From positions 40,157,674 to 40,221,673 of the forward strand of contig NC_053142.1 of the NCBI RefSeq assembly GCF_016808335.1: DNA of 64,000 nucleotides, given 5' to 3'. Position 1 is the first letter of the stretch; each line of letters starts with the position of its first letter. The DNA is from Panicum virgatum. Lineage: Eukaryota > Streptophyta > Magnoliopsida > Poales > Poaceae. Below the pieces are notes generated by a model that was not told the DNA's origin, did no database searches, and saw only the letters and a program-made list of their open reading frames with translations. Below, one piece after another: positions 13,901 to 25,129 of the stretch. The position numbers were made by a program, and so were the translations under genes.

Positions 13901-16900
13901 AGTTCTCAAAAGTAACAATATAGTACTAGAAACTGGATAGCGAAATGTAGTTATCAATGGAGCCCCTCATATTTCTTGATATAGTTATATTATGGAAAAC
14001 CAATAAGCTATTATTACCATTAAGAAGAGGAATATTCAAATACATACTACAGATTAACAAGTAATAACAAGTATGTTTTGTGAATTGCTATGGCGGTGAA
14101 TGCTGTAATTCATGTTTCATATCCCCCAACCTTTTGAAGTGCTATTCATTTTCCCTTGTGACCTCATTTCCCTGTCTTGCAGATATAATCCTTTCAGACT
14201 TATTGGTGTTGGCTTGTTAGTGTGGACAATAGCAACAGCTGGTTGTGGGGCCTCGTTTGATTTCTGGTCAATTACTATTTGCCGCATGTAAGTGCTTTTT
14301 CATCACTTTCTAGTAACTGTTAAGAAATATTCAATGCCAATCTTCTAATGCAGGGTCATTATCCAAATTTTGCTACAGGTTAGTTGGTGTCGGCGAAGCT
14401 TCGTTTATAAGTCTCGCAGCTCCATTCATAGATGACAATGCACCTGTAGCTCAGGTTCTGCTATCACACTCCTGCCTTTAAGATTGTTCTACTATATACA
14501 TCCGTCCAAAAATTGTAGCTGTGGGGAGTTTGTCCCACGTTAGATAGTGCTAGCACACACTTGGGATCCAAGCATGGAAATTCTGATTAGCCCCTTTCGG
14601 GTGAAACAAGGACAAATGTCCAACGGAGCTAGTATGTATGCATAGACCTGCCCCACATCAGGATTGGGCTATAGCATATATGGATTCGTGGGGCATGGCA
14701 TTTACATCATAACACCAAGCGGGTGCACATATTCAAACAATTCTTTGGTCAAGCTATGATATACATTGTTTTTAATGGTTGCTGCCATTTGTAGTTCTTC
14801 ATGTCTTAACCAGCCAATAACTTCCTGCTACTTGTGCTACCAGAAAACAGCATGGCTTGCTATGTTCTACATGTGTATACCAACCGGGATAGCACTAGGC
14901 TATGTGTATGGAGGACTGGTAAGTCTTATCATAAGCTCCGTTTTTCTTACTATTCAGTTTTGACGCAAGTTTGAGTAATATGTGTTTTCAGCATTATTTA
15001 CATGAAGCGCCTGATCCTGGCAATCTTATCTATGGCATCTCTGCCCACTACATACCAATCAAATGGCTATTGCTTTCCCTTTGCTAAGTCTTCTTTGTTT
15101 ATGGCAGTGTAAATGAATATCCACTGTGGAATAGTTTTTGGAGACAATTGATACCATAAACTATCTTCTATTGATGATAAAAGAATGAAAACCCTTCATT
15201 ATTTAGCTTATTTTTGTAAAAATGTGCTGTCGATTTGCATGAACAGGCTAACAAAAGTTATGTTATTCTCATCAGATCGGAAAAACACTGGGCTGGCGTG
15301 CTGCTTTCTGGGGAGAATCAATTTTGATGGTTCCTTTTGTGATTCTAGGATTTGTGATAAAGCCACTAGAAATGAAAGGTATGCCTTTCTTTTCGTACGG
15401 TTATTGTTACTAAGAAACACCACTACTTATGTGCATTGCATCATTTCGTGTTTGTCATCCTGTGTTACCTGACGTTTTTCACTTTTTGTGTCTCTTTGGG
15501 GGATGTGGATTTTGTTTACCAGGACTTTCTCACAGCGGAATAAAAGAATATGGCCAGATGCTTAATCCCGAGGTTCAAGACCAGATAAGTATGTGCATTG
15601 TATTAATTTTATCCTCCCATTGGACAACTAACAGTTTTTCCATAATGCAATTTAGCATTTTGGTAGAGCATATAAGCACCAGTCTCTGTTGGAGCCAATT
15701 GTTCTTTATGCTGAAATTCCTCTGGATTCCCATCTTTCCGTGCTCCTTCCCATCTTCTGAATTGCAGAGCTAATTTTGTGATTATTTGAACTTGCCTGGC
15801 ATTTATAAGCATCTCAAATGATTCATAAGATAAACAATTGAAGGATAAGGCTGGTGCCAAGGACATTGACTTATTTTGACTTCCCTTACATTTAAAATTG
15901 AAAGCGGCGATTGAGTACTTTTTAGGCAAGTTAGCAACTAATTTATGTCTCTGGTGGCCTTTTCAATGTGCATAGAACTTGTTTGCTAATGCAGTAATGC
16001 CTAGTTTTATTGTCATGTCTAGATGCATCAAGATTCATGCTAATTGCAAGCTGCGTCCTCTTGGCTTATGGCAAATGATCCCTTATTTTTGCTTTTCTGT
16101 TTAATTTCATGTGTTCCAGATAATAATGGGCCAAAGCATGTTATGCCTGGTGGAATCAATGATCTTGCAGGAAAGGTCCCACAAAAGTTTTCCTTGTAAG
16201 CACTTCTAGTAATTTTTTTAGCACTTGTTAATTATTGGTTCGTTTTTATGTGTATTGCCTTTATATAATTTATTTAAATATTTAATTTGATGATTTATCT
16301 CAGTTCATGAGGGTAAAACTAAATGTTTTAGATATTTGAAGTGATTACAGCTATATAATATGATTACTGGGCCTTTTAATGATATAAAGGCTCACTGCAC
16401 ATCTCCTTTTTTGATCCTGCAGCTCCAGATTTGGCCGAAGGCTCATGACTGAAATTGGTCTTTTCAGCAAAGATATGAAAGAACTACTACAAGAGAAGGT
16501 TTTTGTCACCGTGGTCTTAGGTCAGATTGCCCCCTGAATGTCTTCTGTATTCCACAGTTTTGTACCTCTTCTATTGATTCTGGAGTTTCCTTTGCCTATA
16601 TTGTTTCAGGTTATATCTCCTACAACTTTGTCATTGGTGCTTATTCCTACTGGGGCCCCAAGGCAGGCCAACAGATCTACAATATGGTGAAGTCCTGTCT
16701 TTTACTCACACGTGGCAATGTCTTAGCATGTATTTGGAGATATATTCGGTTGTAGTAATCCTTAGATGTGTGACCATTGGACGTTTCCTATTTAAAAAAG
16801 TATGCTCAAGCTCGATGAACTACAGTTTAAGCCCAGTTTAGAACTGATCTTCTTTGTTCACTATAGCCTTTCTCATTGGATTTTTTTTTTCATCAGACAA

Positions 16901-18981
16901 GTGCGGATCTTATGTTTGGTGGAATAACTATAGTGTGTGGAATCGTTGGAACTCTAGCCGGAGGTTTCACCCTTGACAAGATAGGGTCTACCATACCTAA
17001 TGCTTTCAAGGTAAGAATATATTTATACTGTAACATGTTCATTAATTTTCTCCTTGGAAGATAGTACAGTCGAAATGTATGTTTGTTATTTTCGTAACCA
17101 AATTATCTGTTTTTTGTTTTTGTTTTTGTTTTTGTTTTTTGCTTCTGAAGTGAGCTGCAAGCTAGCACTCTCCACAGCCCTAAGTTGTAGTTGAGCAAAA
17201 TACACCTGTAATCCTTAAACTTGTCTTACGGTGTCATCCAGGTCCCTAGATGAACTGCTAAAATACATATGATCCCCTAATTTTGTTTCTTTCTTTTTCC
17301 TATTTGGTTTCTTTTTTATTCCTTGAACATGCAGGGGAGTTGTGTGTAACTCCATTAAGAAGAAGAAAATATATTCTACGAAAAAGGGTGCAAACCCTAC
17401 CAAAACACACCCACATGGGAAACTAGATTATGGCACTGGTGATTGCAAAAGTCCTCCTATTTGGTTTCCTATCATCATGATTACAATAAACTTGAGTATG
17501 CAGGGCCAGTATTGAAACCGGGCAGATAAGATAGGAATATATATGAGTCACTGAACGCCCAAAAAGTGTATATGTGAATAGTTTGGGGCAATAGAGCTTA
17601 ACAAATTCATTTCATGTACCGCTTTCAACCGTCGTAACTAGTCATTATGTTGACTTCATGAGACTTCCCATTGCAGCTTCTTTCCGCCGCAACATTTCTA
17701 GGGGCAATATTCTGTTTTGGTGCCTTTTGTTTCAAGAGCCTTTATGGATTCATACCCTGTTTTTCAGTAGGGGAGATTTTGGTTTTTGCAACTCAGGTAA
17801 TTCCTTCTCTTTTGTTCAACATTTTCATACTACTTCAAATGCAACAATTGAGTAAATAAGCATTTCTTCAGTGTATTTAAATGCATGCACCTCGCTAACT
17901 TCTGTGTATGCTTAATTATTTTGACTTTCAGGCACCAGTAAATTTTGTGTGCCTTCATTCTGTGATGCCACATTTGCGGCCACTGGCAATGGCCGTATCC
18001 ACTGTTTCGATCCATATATTTGGTGATGTGCCTTCTTCACCTCTTGTTGGGCTTCTTCAGGTACTTGTTCGTTTTTGTTGTTGCGGGTGTATTCTAGTCA
18101 GTCAAAACCGACTGTCTCAGCAACTTGCCATTCTCCTATGCGATCAAAATATAGGCCCATCATCTGTATCGTTGAAATTTTTTATATATTGGATTCTATG
18201 TTGAATATGTTACTCGCATCTCAGTGCTTCTAAGCTTTGGTCTCATCTGGATGCATTTAAACTTGCATATAGGTTTTAGTGCTTTTTATTTATTTTTTCC
18301 CTGAAAGATGCTTTTTGAACCTTGATGCAGGACAAAATCAATAACTGGAGGTCCACAGCTCTTATATTGACATCCATCCTTTTCATTGCAGCTGTGTTTT
18401 GGTTTATTGGTGAGTTTCAAGTATAAACGTCTACAGTGTCGCAAAGTATATCTTTTTTTTTTTTTGCTTTCACATGCTGAAAAGCCTTCACTAAGCATAT
18501 GAACTTGTAGGAGCATTTTGATGTTCTGGCCAACATCAAGTCACCCAAAAAAATTAATTGCATGCTTATGATCAGCATGTTTGGGTTGAATATTTAATTT
18601 CCATCAAGTAATTTTTAATCCTGGAAATTCATCTCATTTATACGAATCAAATAAAACTTCCCACGTAAAACGAGATTCTGATGCACCTTTTAGTTGCCCC
18701 CTTTCTTCTTGAAATGTGTTTAATATAAGCAGTAACTTTGCAGCCCCAGCTGATAGTTTAACATCATCGCCGCAGTGCTCATGAGTCAGTAGCATACTGC
18801 TATCTGGATTTGTATTCTGTGATAATTCAACTGAACTTGAGATGATCTTCTCTTTGCAGGCATATTTGTCCCCAGCGTGGATCGTTTCAATGAAGAGAGC
18901 GAGCATGGTGTTCCTGCCGCCGAGAGATCAAACCTCAGGCCACTGCTCGATGACAACGAGGAGGCACGGGCATCTGACTAA
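10926..18981 (+). CDS. Spinster-like major facilitator superfamily transporter
   Basis: Sixteen exons: 10926-11272, 12363-12491, 13085-13186, 14183-14287, 14379-14454, 14844-14918, 15276-15378, 15523-15588, 16120-16195, 16423-16520, 16610-16686, 16897-17010, 17677-17796, 17932-18060, 18331-18409, 18860-18981. All junctions are GT-AG and in frame, giving 605 residues. Plant spinster homologues share PSWFTPKR, NMLNYVDRGAIASNGVNGS, LVGVGEASFISLAAPFIDDNAP, GLIGKTLGWRAAFWGES and SYWGPKAGQQIYNM, all of which occur here in order. Many hydrophobic helices fit a 12-helix MFS carrier. Animal relatives move lysophospholipids or sphingolipids; the plant substrate is uncertain. The first 85 or so residues are an Ala/Pro/Glu-rich extension with a poly-Ala tract. 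A second in-frame ATG at 11179 would remove most of it. The tail after the last helix is acidic (LLDDNEEARASD). Confidence 0.93.
12634..12943 (+). mobile_element. tRNA-derived SINE (Au-like) in intron 2 of the spinster-like gene
   Basis: The 310-bp insertion is flanked by a perfect 13-bp target duplication (TTTTCCTTATGTG at 12621-12633 and 12944-12956). Its 5' part is tRNA-like, with an A box around TAGCCTAGCGGTTAAG and a B box around GAGTTCGAATCCC. The 3' part carries GGTGGGGCGGTCTTTCCCC and ends in a short T run, as in Au SINEs of grasses. It lies in the same orientation as the host gene and well away from both splice sites. Confidence 0.88.
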
Positions 18982-19911
18982 AATCCGTGCAAGTTAGATC
19001 ACGTCATGGCCCTTTTCTTTTCTTTTTTTTCTTCTTTTTTGAGGGTAATCTTAGCCGGATTATTTCCCTTGTGCTAGCAACATGTGAAATGTAAATTTGC
19101 ATGTCAGCTGGCTGTACTATGTATATATAATAGGTGCGTTTGGTTTCCGTTCTTTTCTACTATAGTGTACAGACTACAGAAACAGGCAATGTCAGGATTG
19201 TTTTTTTACAAATGCGAAACATTTCAGCTTTGCCACGTTTTTTTTTCTTTTGGCAATCTAAACTTGGCTGATTACAATCTGCTTTGGAACTGCTCTGCCC
19301 GTTGGAATTGTCTTGTCCACGCCACATTCCAGTCAGGAGGCTAGCTCTAGTGATGTGACGAATTGCCATAGATGGCTGTGCAACCACTCCCTTTCGTAAG
19401 TGGCAGCGTGGACAATGCCCAGCATAATAAAGGATTTGGCTTGTATAAAAAATAATGAGAAAATGAATTAGTTGATGCACGTCCAGAGCTCGACACCCAG
19501 CCATGGTCCCTATCATTTCAGTCCAGCTAGTACGTACATCCTGGTAGGCGGTAGGTCACCGGAATAAAAACGCGGCGTCAATTCCTGACTGGAATGCGGC
19601 GTGTACCCTACACAAACGCAAGCGGTGTTCTCGCAGGCGCGACGAGTCGCGGCGCAGCGCAGTGCCGCGGGAAATCGCAACAAGGTGGTCCAGGCTGGGG
19701 CTCAACTGCGATCTGTTGCGCTGCGTCAGGCCAGGAGGTGAGCCGTCAATCCTCCCGGTGATCCAGCCGCGCGCTCTTCCCCCCAGCCCGGGGCTCCACG
19801 CCACACGCAGCTCAGCTACAGAGCCTACGGGCCCCGTCCCGTAGCGACCAGCCAAACCAAACAGCGCAGGGCGAGACTCATGACCTTATTGTTCCATTTA
19901 TTGTTCCATTC

Positions 19912-20640
19912 CAAAATTCTAGCACACGATTTTCGAAAAGAGAATTTTATATGTATATTTTAGCACACGATTTTAAAAAAGAGAATTTTTATTTGAAGTA
20001 CTAAGGCCCTGTTTAGTTCCCACCCCGTAAACGCAAAAAAAACCGTAAACGCATTAAAGTAAAAAAGAATCTTGCTAATTTGAAGTACTAAATGAAGTCT
20101 ATTTACAAATTTTTTTTGCATGGTTGGGCTGTAAATCGCGAGACGAATCTAATGAGCCTACTTAATCCATGATTTGCAACATTGATGCTACAGTAACCAT
20201 CCGCTAATTATTGCTTAATCATGGATTAATTAGCATCATTAGATTCGTCTCGCGATTTACAACCCATCTGTGCAAAAAAATTTGTAAATAGACTTCATTT
20301 AGTACTTCAAATTGGCAAGATTCCCACACAAATTTTTTTTCGTTTACAGGTAAAACGAACTAAACAGGGCCTAAATGAAGTTTATTTGCAAAAATTTTTA
20401 GTGATGGGTGTAACTTTTCGCGATGAATCTAATGATAGTAATTAATTGATGATTGGCTACAGTGAAACTACAGTAACCATCCTCTGATCATGTGGTATCA
20501 TGTGGTTAAAGATCTCATTAGATTCTTCAGATTTTCTAGCTCAAGTGTTCTGAAATTAGTTTAAAAACTATTTTAATTTCATATATCTAATTAACGATCA
20601 AAATTAATACAAATTTTAACATAGCACAAATCAAATAGTA
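19912..20640. mobile_element. Older MITE, copy A, split by a younger MITE
   Basis: Sequence on the two sides of 20005-20371 joins into a match to the element at 21840-22146, including GTACTAAATGAAG, AACTTTTCGCGA, GAATCTAATGAT and GATCTCATTAGATT. The outer ends carry TCTAGCACA-type strings. The left flank also contains a short direct duplication (AGCACACGATTTT at about 19921 and 19964). Confidence 0.6.
20005..20371. mobile_element. Tourist-type MITE (PIF/Harbinger), intact ends
   Basis: The 367-bp element starts GGCCCTGTTTAGTTC and ends with its perfect reverse complement. It is flanked by TAA on both sides (20002-20004 and 20372-20374), the TSD type of Tourist elements. The interior is a large palindrome with GCGAGACGAATCTAATGAG and its complement. 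It is inserted into copy A of an older MITE. Confidence 0.85.
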
Positions 20641-20978
20641 CTATGTCCGCGGCTCGGCTCTGAAGCTGCTACGACTACTAGGCCCCTAACTACTGCGACG
20701 AGCTCTGAGCTCAGTAAAAGTAGGGGCTCTTCTCGGATTATCGCCGGCAGCATCTCGCTCGTCGCTGCACGCGTATCCCAACCCTTTTCTGTTTGAAAAT
20801 GACTAGGGAAGGTGCCTTCGTTCCGCGTATCAGGTCTGGCCCTTTCCGAGCGAAAATGACCGCTGCTCAGCTTGGTCGCCATCTGCATTCATCGATGCGA
20901 ATCTTTGCTCTCGGTTTCCCTGCGGTAGAGCTAGACATGAGTCCAGCCTAAATTCAGACATCAAAAGGTTGGTCTCTG

Positions 20979-21260
20979 CGGCCGTGTTTAGTTTCTCTTT
21001 TTTGGAATTTTAAAAGAATTTTTTTTTCATATTTGAAGTACTAAATATAAACTAATTATAAAATTAATTATAGAACTCTTCTGTAAACTATGGGACAAAT
21101 CTCATGAGTGTCTGATCACGATCTAATTAGATTCATTAGATTCGTCTCGCGATTTACAGTTTATTTGTGTAATGCGATTTTTTCCTGACTATATTTAATA
21201 CACCATGTAAGTGATTTATAAATTTTTTGGAATTTTAAAATTTAAAACTAAACACGGCCG
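20979..21260. mobile_element. MITE with CGGCCGTGTTTAGTTT inverted ends
   Basis: The two ends are perfect 16-bp inverted repeats. The interior contains GATTCGTCTCGCGATTTACAG, as in related grass MITEs. No 3-bp duplication is visible, so the exact borders may be a few bases off. Confidence 0.7.
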
Positions 21261-21839
21261 TCCAATTATCTAATATCTCTTCACTTATAATTATAGCTGC
21301 ATGCCTGCATCCATAATGTTCAGTTCGAAATTTCCAACCCGCTAGGCTGCCAGCTGCGAGAGGCCTGCGGTTCACCGCAAAGTGAGGGCCACCAGGCGGA
21401 GGCGGACCCAGGCACCCAGCGTCCCCCCATGTGCCCTGCCCCCCCGGTGTGTACTGTGCACAGCGCTGGGCTGGGCACTGCTGCTGCTACAGCGCTGCAA
21501 GCCTGTCCCTGCATCGCCACTTTGTCAGGCTGAGGCGCCTGCAACTCTACTTCGCCCATCAATTATTGCGCAAAGGAAATCCTGAAAAGACCGGAACGAA
21601 ATACTCTATCAGGATTCAGCGTAGAGTAAAAGAAATAGGAGTATTTTTTTTAAAAATAGAGTAATAGATCCAGCGTAGGTGCCGATATGCGTACCAGCAA
21701 AAAAATAAATTTAAAATCATAGTGTGGGATAACTGCAAGACCTGGTCTTCCTTTTCTGTAAATGAACTGAACTAGAATTTTTTTTGCAGATGTTCGACTG
21801 TGCACAATGCACAGGTTACTAGTGGCCTTGTCGGGATAA

Positions 21840-22146
21840 TACTAGAATTTTAGCATGCATATTTCCCAAAAAAAAAACTCGCATATATGGAGTACTAAAT
21901 GAAGTCTATTTATAAAAATTTTTCAGAAATGAGTGTAACTTTTCGCGACGAATCTAATGATGGTAGTTGATCGATGATTTGCTATAGTAATGCTCCAGTA
22001 ATCATCCTCTAATCACGCGATAAAAGATCTCATTAGATTTTTCAAAATTCCTAGCACAGGAGTTCTAAAGTTAGTTTTACAAATTGATTTTATTTAATAC
22101 CCCTAATTAGGGGTCAAAATGGATGCTAGAATCTTCCTAGCATGAA
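21840..22146. mobile_element. Older MITE, copy B
   Basis: An uninterrupted copy of the element that is split at 19912-20640. Ends are TAGAATTTTAGCATG on the left and GCTAGAATCTTCCTAGCATG on the right, partly inverted to each other. It lies about 470 bp upstream of the TCP coding region. Confidence 0.6.
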
Positions 22147-22485
22147 CCAACAGAGCCATAACGCTCTCTCTATGCTAATGCTACAAAATATACGTTTTTC
22201 AGAAAAATGGAGCTCATTTCTATTTCGATAAATTTGCCAACCCGATTTGAAAATTGAATTTTTCAGGTAAATTCTGAATTTCTTCCACTCAAGTTCAGAA
22301 ATACTCCTATGTCAGGGAAGCTCAGCTTCTCATTTACTCCTACTTGATATCCAATTATGAAGCAATATTATCATCAAAATGAAAACTATCCTTTTTAAGG
22401 ATGAATACAATCACCGAGCATACGGGCAGCCAAAAAAGAGAGAGGAATGAATTAAATAAATTTGACGTAAAAAAACAGTCCGCTT

Positions 22486-22491
22486 TATAAA
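22486..22491 (+). promoter_or_regulatory. TATA box of the TCP gene
   Basis: TATAAA sits 128 bp upstream of the ATG at 22614, predicting a leader of roughly 95 nt. The flanking sequence is AT-rich and the coding region that follows is very GC-rich. Confidence 0.6.
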
Positions 22492-22613
22492 TGGTTCTAC
22501 CCCGGGGGCCAATGCCTGGCACGGCCCTATCCCTATCCGGCTATCCCCATCACTCCTCCCCACAAGCCCTGTCCTCCACCAACAAACTCTCTCGTACGAG
22601 GCTGGAGAGCGCC

Positions 22614-23219
22614 ATGGCTTCCCGTGACGCCGCCACCTTCCAGGTCTACCGGCCCATGCCCGCGCCGACTCCGGCGCCGGCGCCGATGTCGCTGGCGGCC
22701 GCCGCCGACGCCGCTGCGCCCGCGCCCAAGAAGGCGAGCCCGGGCGCCGGCAAGGACCGGCACAGCAAGGTGAACGGGCGCGGGCGGCGCGTGCGGATGC
22801 CGATCGTGTGCGCGGCGCGCGTGTTCCAGCTCACGCGCGAGCTGGGGCTCAAGTCCGACGGCCAGACCATCGAGTGGCTGCTCCGCCAGGCCGAGCCCTC
22901 CATCCTCGCGGCCACGGGGTCCGGCACCACCCCCGCCGTTTTCTCCTGCTCCTCGGCGCCGTCCACCTCCTCCCCCACCGTCGCCGCCGCCGCGCACCCG
23001 GTCCTCGGCAAGCGCCCGCGCGAGGACCACGAGCCGGCGCCGGCGCCGGCACCGTTCTGGGCGACCCTGCAGGCGCGGCCCGTGGCGTGGGGCCTGTCGC
23101 CGGCGCAGGAGGCCGCGGCGCAGGCGTACGCGTCGGTGGCGGCGCAGCAGGGGCACCATCTCAACCTCCTCTCCGTCCTCTCCGGCGCCGCGAGGCCGTC
23201 GGAGGAGGAGTCCCGGTGA
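22614..23219 (+). CDS. Class I TCP transcription factor (PCF type)
   Basis: One exon encodes 201 residues. The ATG at 22614 has a strong context (GCCATGG); the frame is open upstream to 22491, but that part overlaps the TATA box and leader. The TCP domain spans about residues 47-105: basic part [17 protein letters not shown], then two amphipathic helices ([26 protein letters not shown]). The short basic region is that of class I (PCF) members, which bind GTGGGNCC-type sites as dimers in the nucleus and regulate growth genes. Outside the domain the protein is Ala/Pro-rich with simple Pro-Ala repeats, and a KRPRED stretch may help nuclear import. Small intronless class I TCPs are usual in grasses. 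The orthologue cannot be assigned from this alone. Confidence 0.92.
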   Translation: MASRDAATFQVYRPMPAPTPAPAPMSLAAAADAAAPAPKKASPGAGKDRHSKVNGRGRRVRMPIVCAARVFQLTRELGLKSDGQTIEWLLRQAEPSILAATGSGTTPAVFSCSSAPSTSSPTVAAAAHPVLGKRPREDHEPAPAPAPFWATLQARPVAWGLSPAQEAAAQAYASVAAQQGHHLNLLSVLSGAARPSEEESR

Positions 23220-24651
23220 CCGCCCGCCGCCGCAGCGTTGCTACGTTAATTGCATGCGTCGAAGCGTGGCATGCCTTTCCGTCTCGTTCCGTGCATCCCC
23301 GGGGCGCATTCCGTGTGTGTTTTTCCTGTGATCTACTGATCTGCGGTGCGAGGAGAAGAAGAAGAAAAGGCGAGCTCAAGGATCAAGAACTCGCTATCGG
23401 ATCGTCGGGGGTAGCGGTAGTAGATAGCATTCGTCAGGTTTTGTGCTTGTGATCTTGTTCGTTGTCTGGGTTTGTGCTGTGGTGATGATCAAGGCTCTGC
23501 ATGCCGAATTGTCAGCTGATCTGAAATTCTAGCACAATGCCGGTGTGTTATTCCTGTATGAGTATGACATTGCTTGCTTTTGCAATGGAAACCTTGAGAA
23601 TTCGAAAGATATTCAGCTGTGATTTCTTTCCTTTTTTTTCGAAGAAATTCAGCTATGATTTCTCGGCTTCTCGCAGAGATCGATAATGGCTGGTGATATT
23701 GGCTTTCCAGTTCTCCTGGGACTGTGAAACCATGATGGATCACCATTCACTTCCCCCCGCATTATTTCACCATCTCACATTTTCATCTCATGGCAGCTTG
23801 TGCAAACCCAGGCCACATGCTGTTCAATCGTTGCCAGGGAACAGGGTAGCCCATGCTAGTATGCTACCGCACTCCTTTTTTCCTCTCGGCTAGGAGTACG
23901 TGAATTGCAGCAAAAGCTGCGGCTCCAGCGCTGCCCTGCCCTGCTCTGCGTCTGGGACGGCGTCTGCACTTTGCCTCTGAAAGGTTCAGGCTGTTTCGCC
24001 GGACATGATTCGTGTCAAGCTGTAGGCCAATGGCTCTGTGGAAAGGCGCACGACCTTGTTGTCCGGACCATGCTCGCAGACTTTTCGCGCTGTATCAAGT
24101 ATCAAAGGGTCACTTTGTTCCAAATTCTCAGACTGATCACTTGATCTGTTACTGTTAGTACTAATAGTACCACTACAAGTATACAACTACTGCATTGCAG
24201 ATTGTACTCGGTGTAGAAGTATTGAAGAAAAACGAAGCATTGGCGCCATTTACTTGCTCGGCGGATGAAGTACGTGCAGACTGATCGAGATTCAAGATGA
24301 TGAATAATGGTCATGGCCATGTTGAGGGTGAGGCAGGCAAGCCGCTGCTGCACGGACCTCAGGCTCAGACTGGCCCATCTGGTAGTAGGTTGGTGGCGGC
24401 CAGCTAGCGCTGCATGGCCTGGCGGCCTGGCCTATGGATATTCCTTCCAGTGGCTGTTGGGCGCTGGTCCTACGCGACATGTCAGTAATGCGTACTGGGA
24501 GGGGGTCCTTTTGGTTCGAGGTGAAAAAGATCTGAGTCTGCATCGGTGTGCCACGCTGTGCGCTCCGCCGCTCCGTGCATTACGTATCGATTCGTGGTGA
24601 AAACACACTGTGCAATTATTTGTACTCTGTTTTTGAAGGCCGAAGGTATAG
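23220..24651. other. Downstream of the TCP gene; no gene seen
   Basis: The first 300-400 bases are likely the 3' untranslated region. The rest to 24651 has scattered short frames on both strands but no family pattern, no clear repeat borders and no RNA gene. Confidence 0.5.
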
Positions 24652-24724
24652 CCGGGGATAGCTCAGTTGGGAGAGCGTGAGACTGAAGGTCTGAAGGTCG
24701 CGTGTTCGATCCACGCTCACTGCA
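24652..24724 (+). tRNA. tRNA-Phe(GAA)-like, probably decayed
   Basis: A 73-nt cloverleaf with anticodon GAA at 24685-24687. The D stem (GCTC/GAGC) and T stem (GCGTG/CACGC) are perfect and a T run follows directly. The acceptor stem has two mismatches (positions 1-72 and 5-68) and the anticodon stem one (28-42), which functional plant tRNA-Phe genes do not show. It may be a pseudogene. Confidence 0.65.
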
Positions 24725-25061
24725 TTTTTTTTATCCCTCACCACCTCCATCCTTGTCTGTCTGTTTGGATGCACAATACGGTTGTACGGCAACTTAAAAG
24801 GCGAAAAAGATCCTTCACCTTTAAAAAGAAAAAAAGAAAATTCTAGAAGGGGCAAAACCAAAGAGCCTTCACCCATAAAGAAACGCGGGTGAAAAACGAA
24901 AACAACACCATATGTTTTCTTCTGCATAAAGGATTTGTTAGCTTTGAAGGGGAAAGGGAAAAAGACGCTTCACTTTAAAAAGAGAGAAAAAGAAGAGAAC
25001 TCCAGAATGGGGAAAAAAGACTGAAAATAGAGCCTTCCGAAGGGGAAAAAAAGGGAAAAAC
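24725..25061. other. A/G-rich spacer between the two tRNA-like sequences
   Basis: Purine-rich sequence with several related strings (CCTTCACC, AAAAAGAGAGAAAAAG, AGAGCCTTC) repeated at intervals. This suggests local duplication. No coding potential is recognised. Confidence 0.45.
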
Positions 25062-25129
25062 TGCCCCCATGCAGGATTGAACTACCTTCAGTTTACAAGA
25101 CTGACGCTCTACCACTGAGCTATAAGGGC
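25062..25129 (-). pseudogene. tRNA-Thr(UGU)-like pseudogene
   Basis: On the minus strand a 68-nt cloverleaf can be drawn. The acceptor GCCCTTA/TGGGGGC, D stem GCTC/GAGC and anticodon stem TCAGT/ACTGA with anticodon TGT are sound. The variable region is cut to about one nucleotide and the T stem is imperfect, so the copy is 4-5 nt short. It is very likely non-functional. Confidence 0.6.

Larger units (their letters stand above)
18982..22613. other. MITE-rich intergenic stretch between transporter and TCP gene
   Basis: Begins with the transporter 3' untranslated region. It then holds an older MITE copy (about 19912-20640) split by a Tourist-type MITE (20005-20371), a further MITE (20979-21260) and a second copy of the older MITE (21840-22146). 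The stretches 19540-19880 and 21290-21660 are GC-rich with short frames but no recognised gene. A TATA box for the TCP gene is at 22486. Confidence 0.65.

Noticed and set aside
22533..23159. Long minus-strand frames over the TCP gene
   Set aside because: Shadows of the GC-rich TCP coding region. The plus-strand frame has the real domain.
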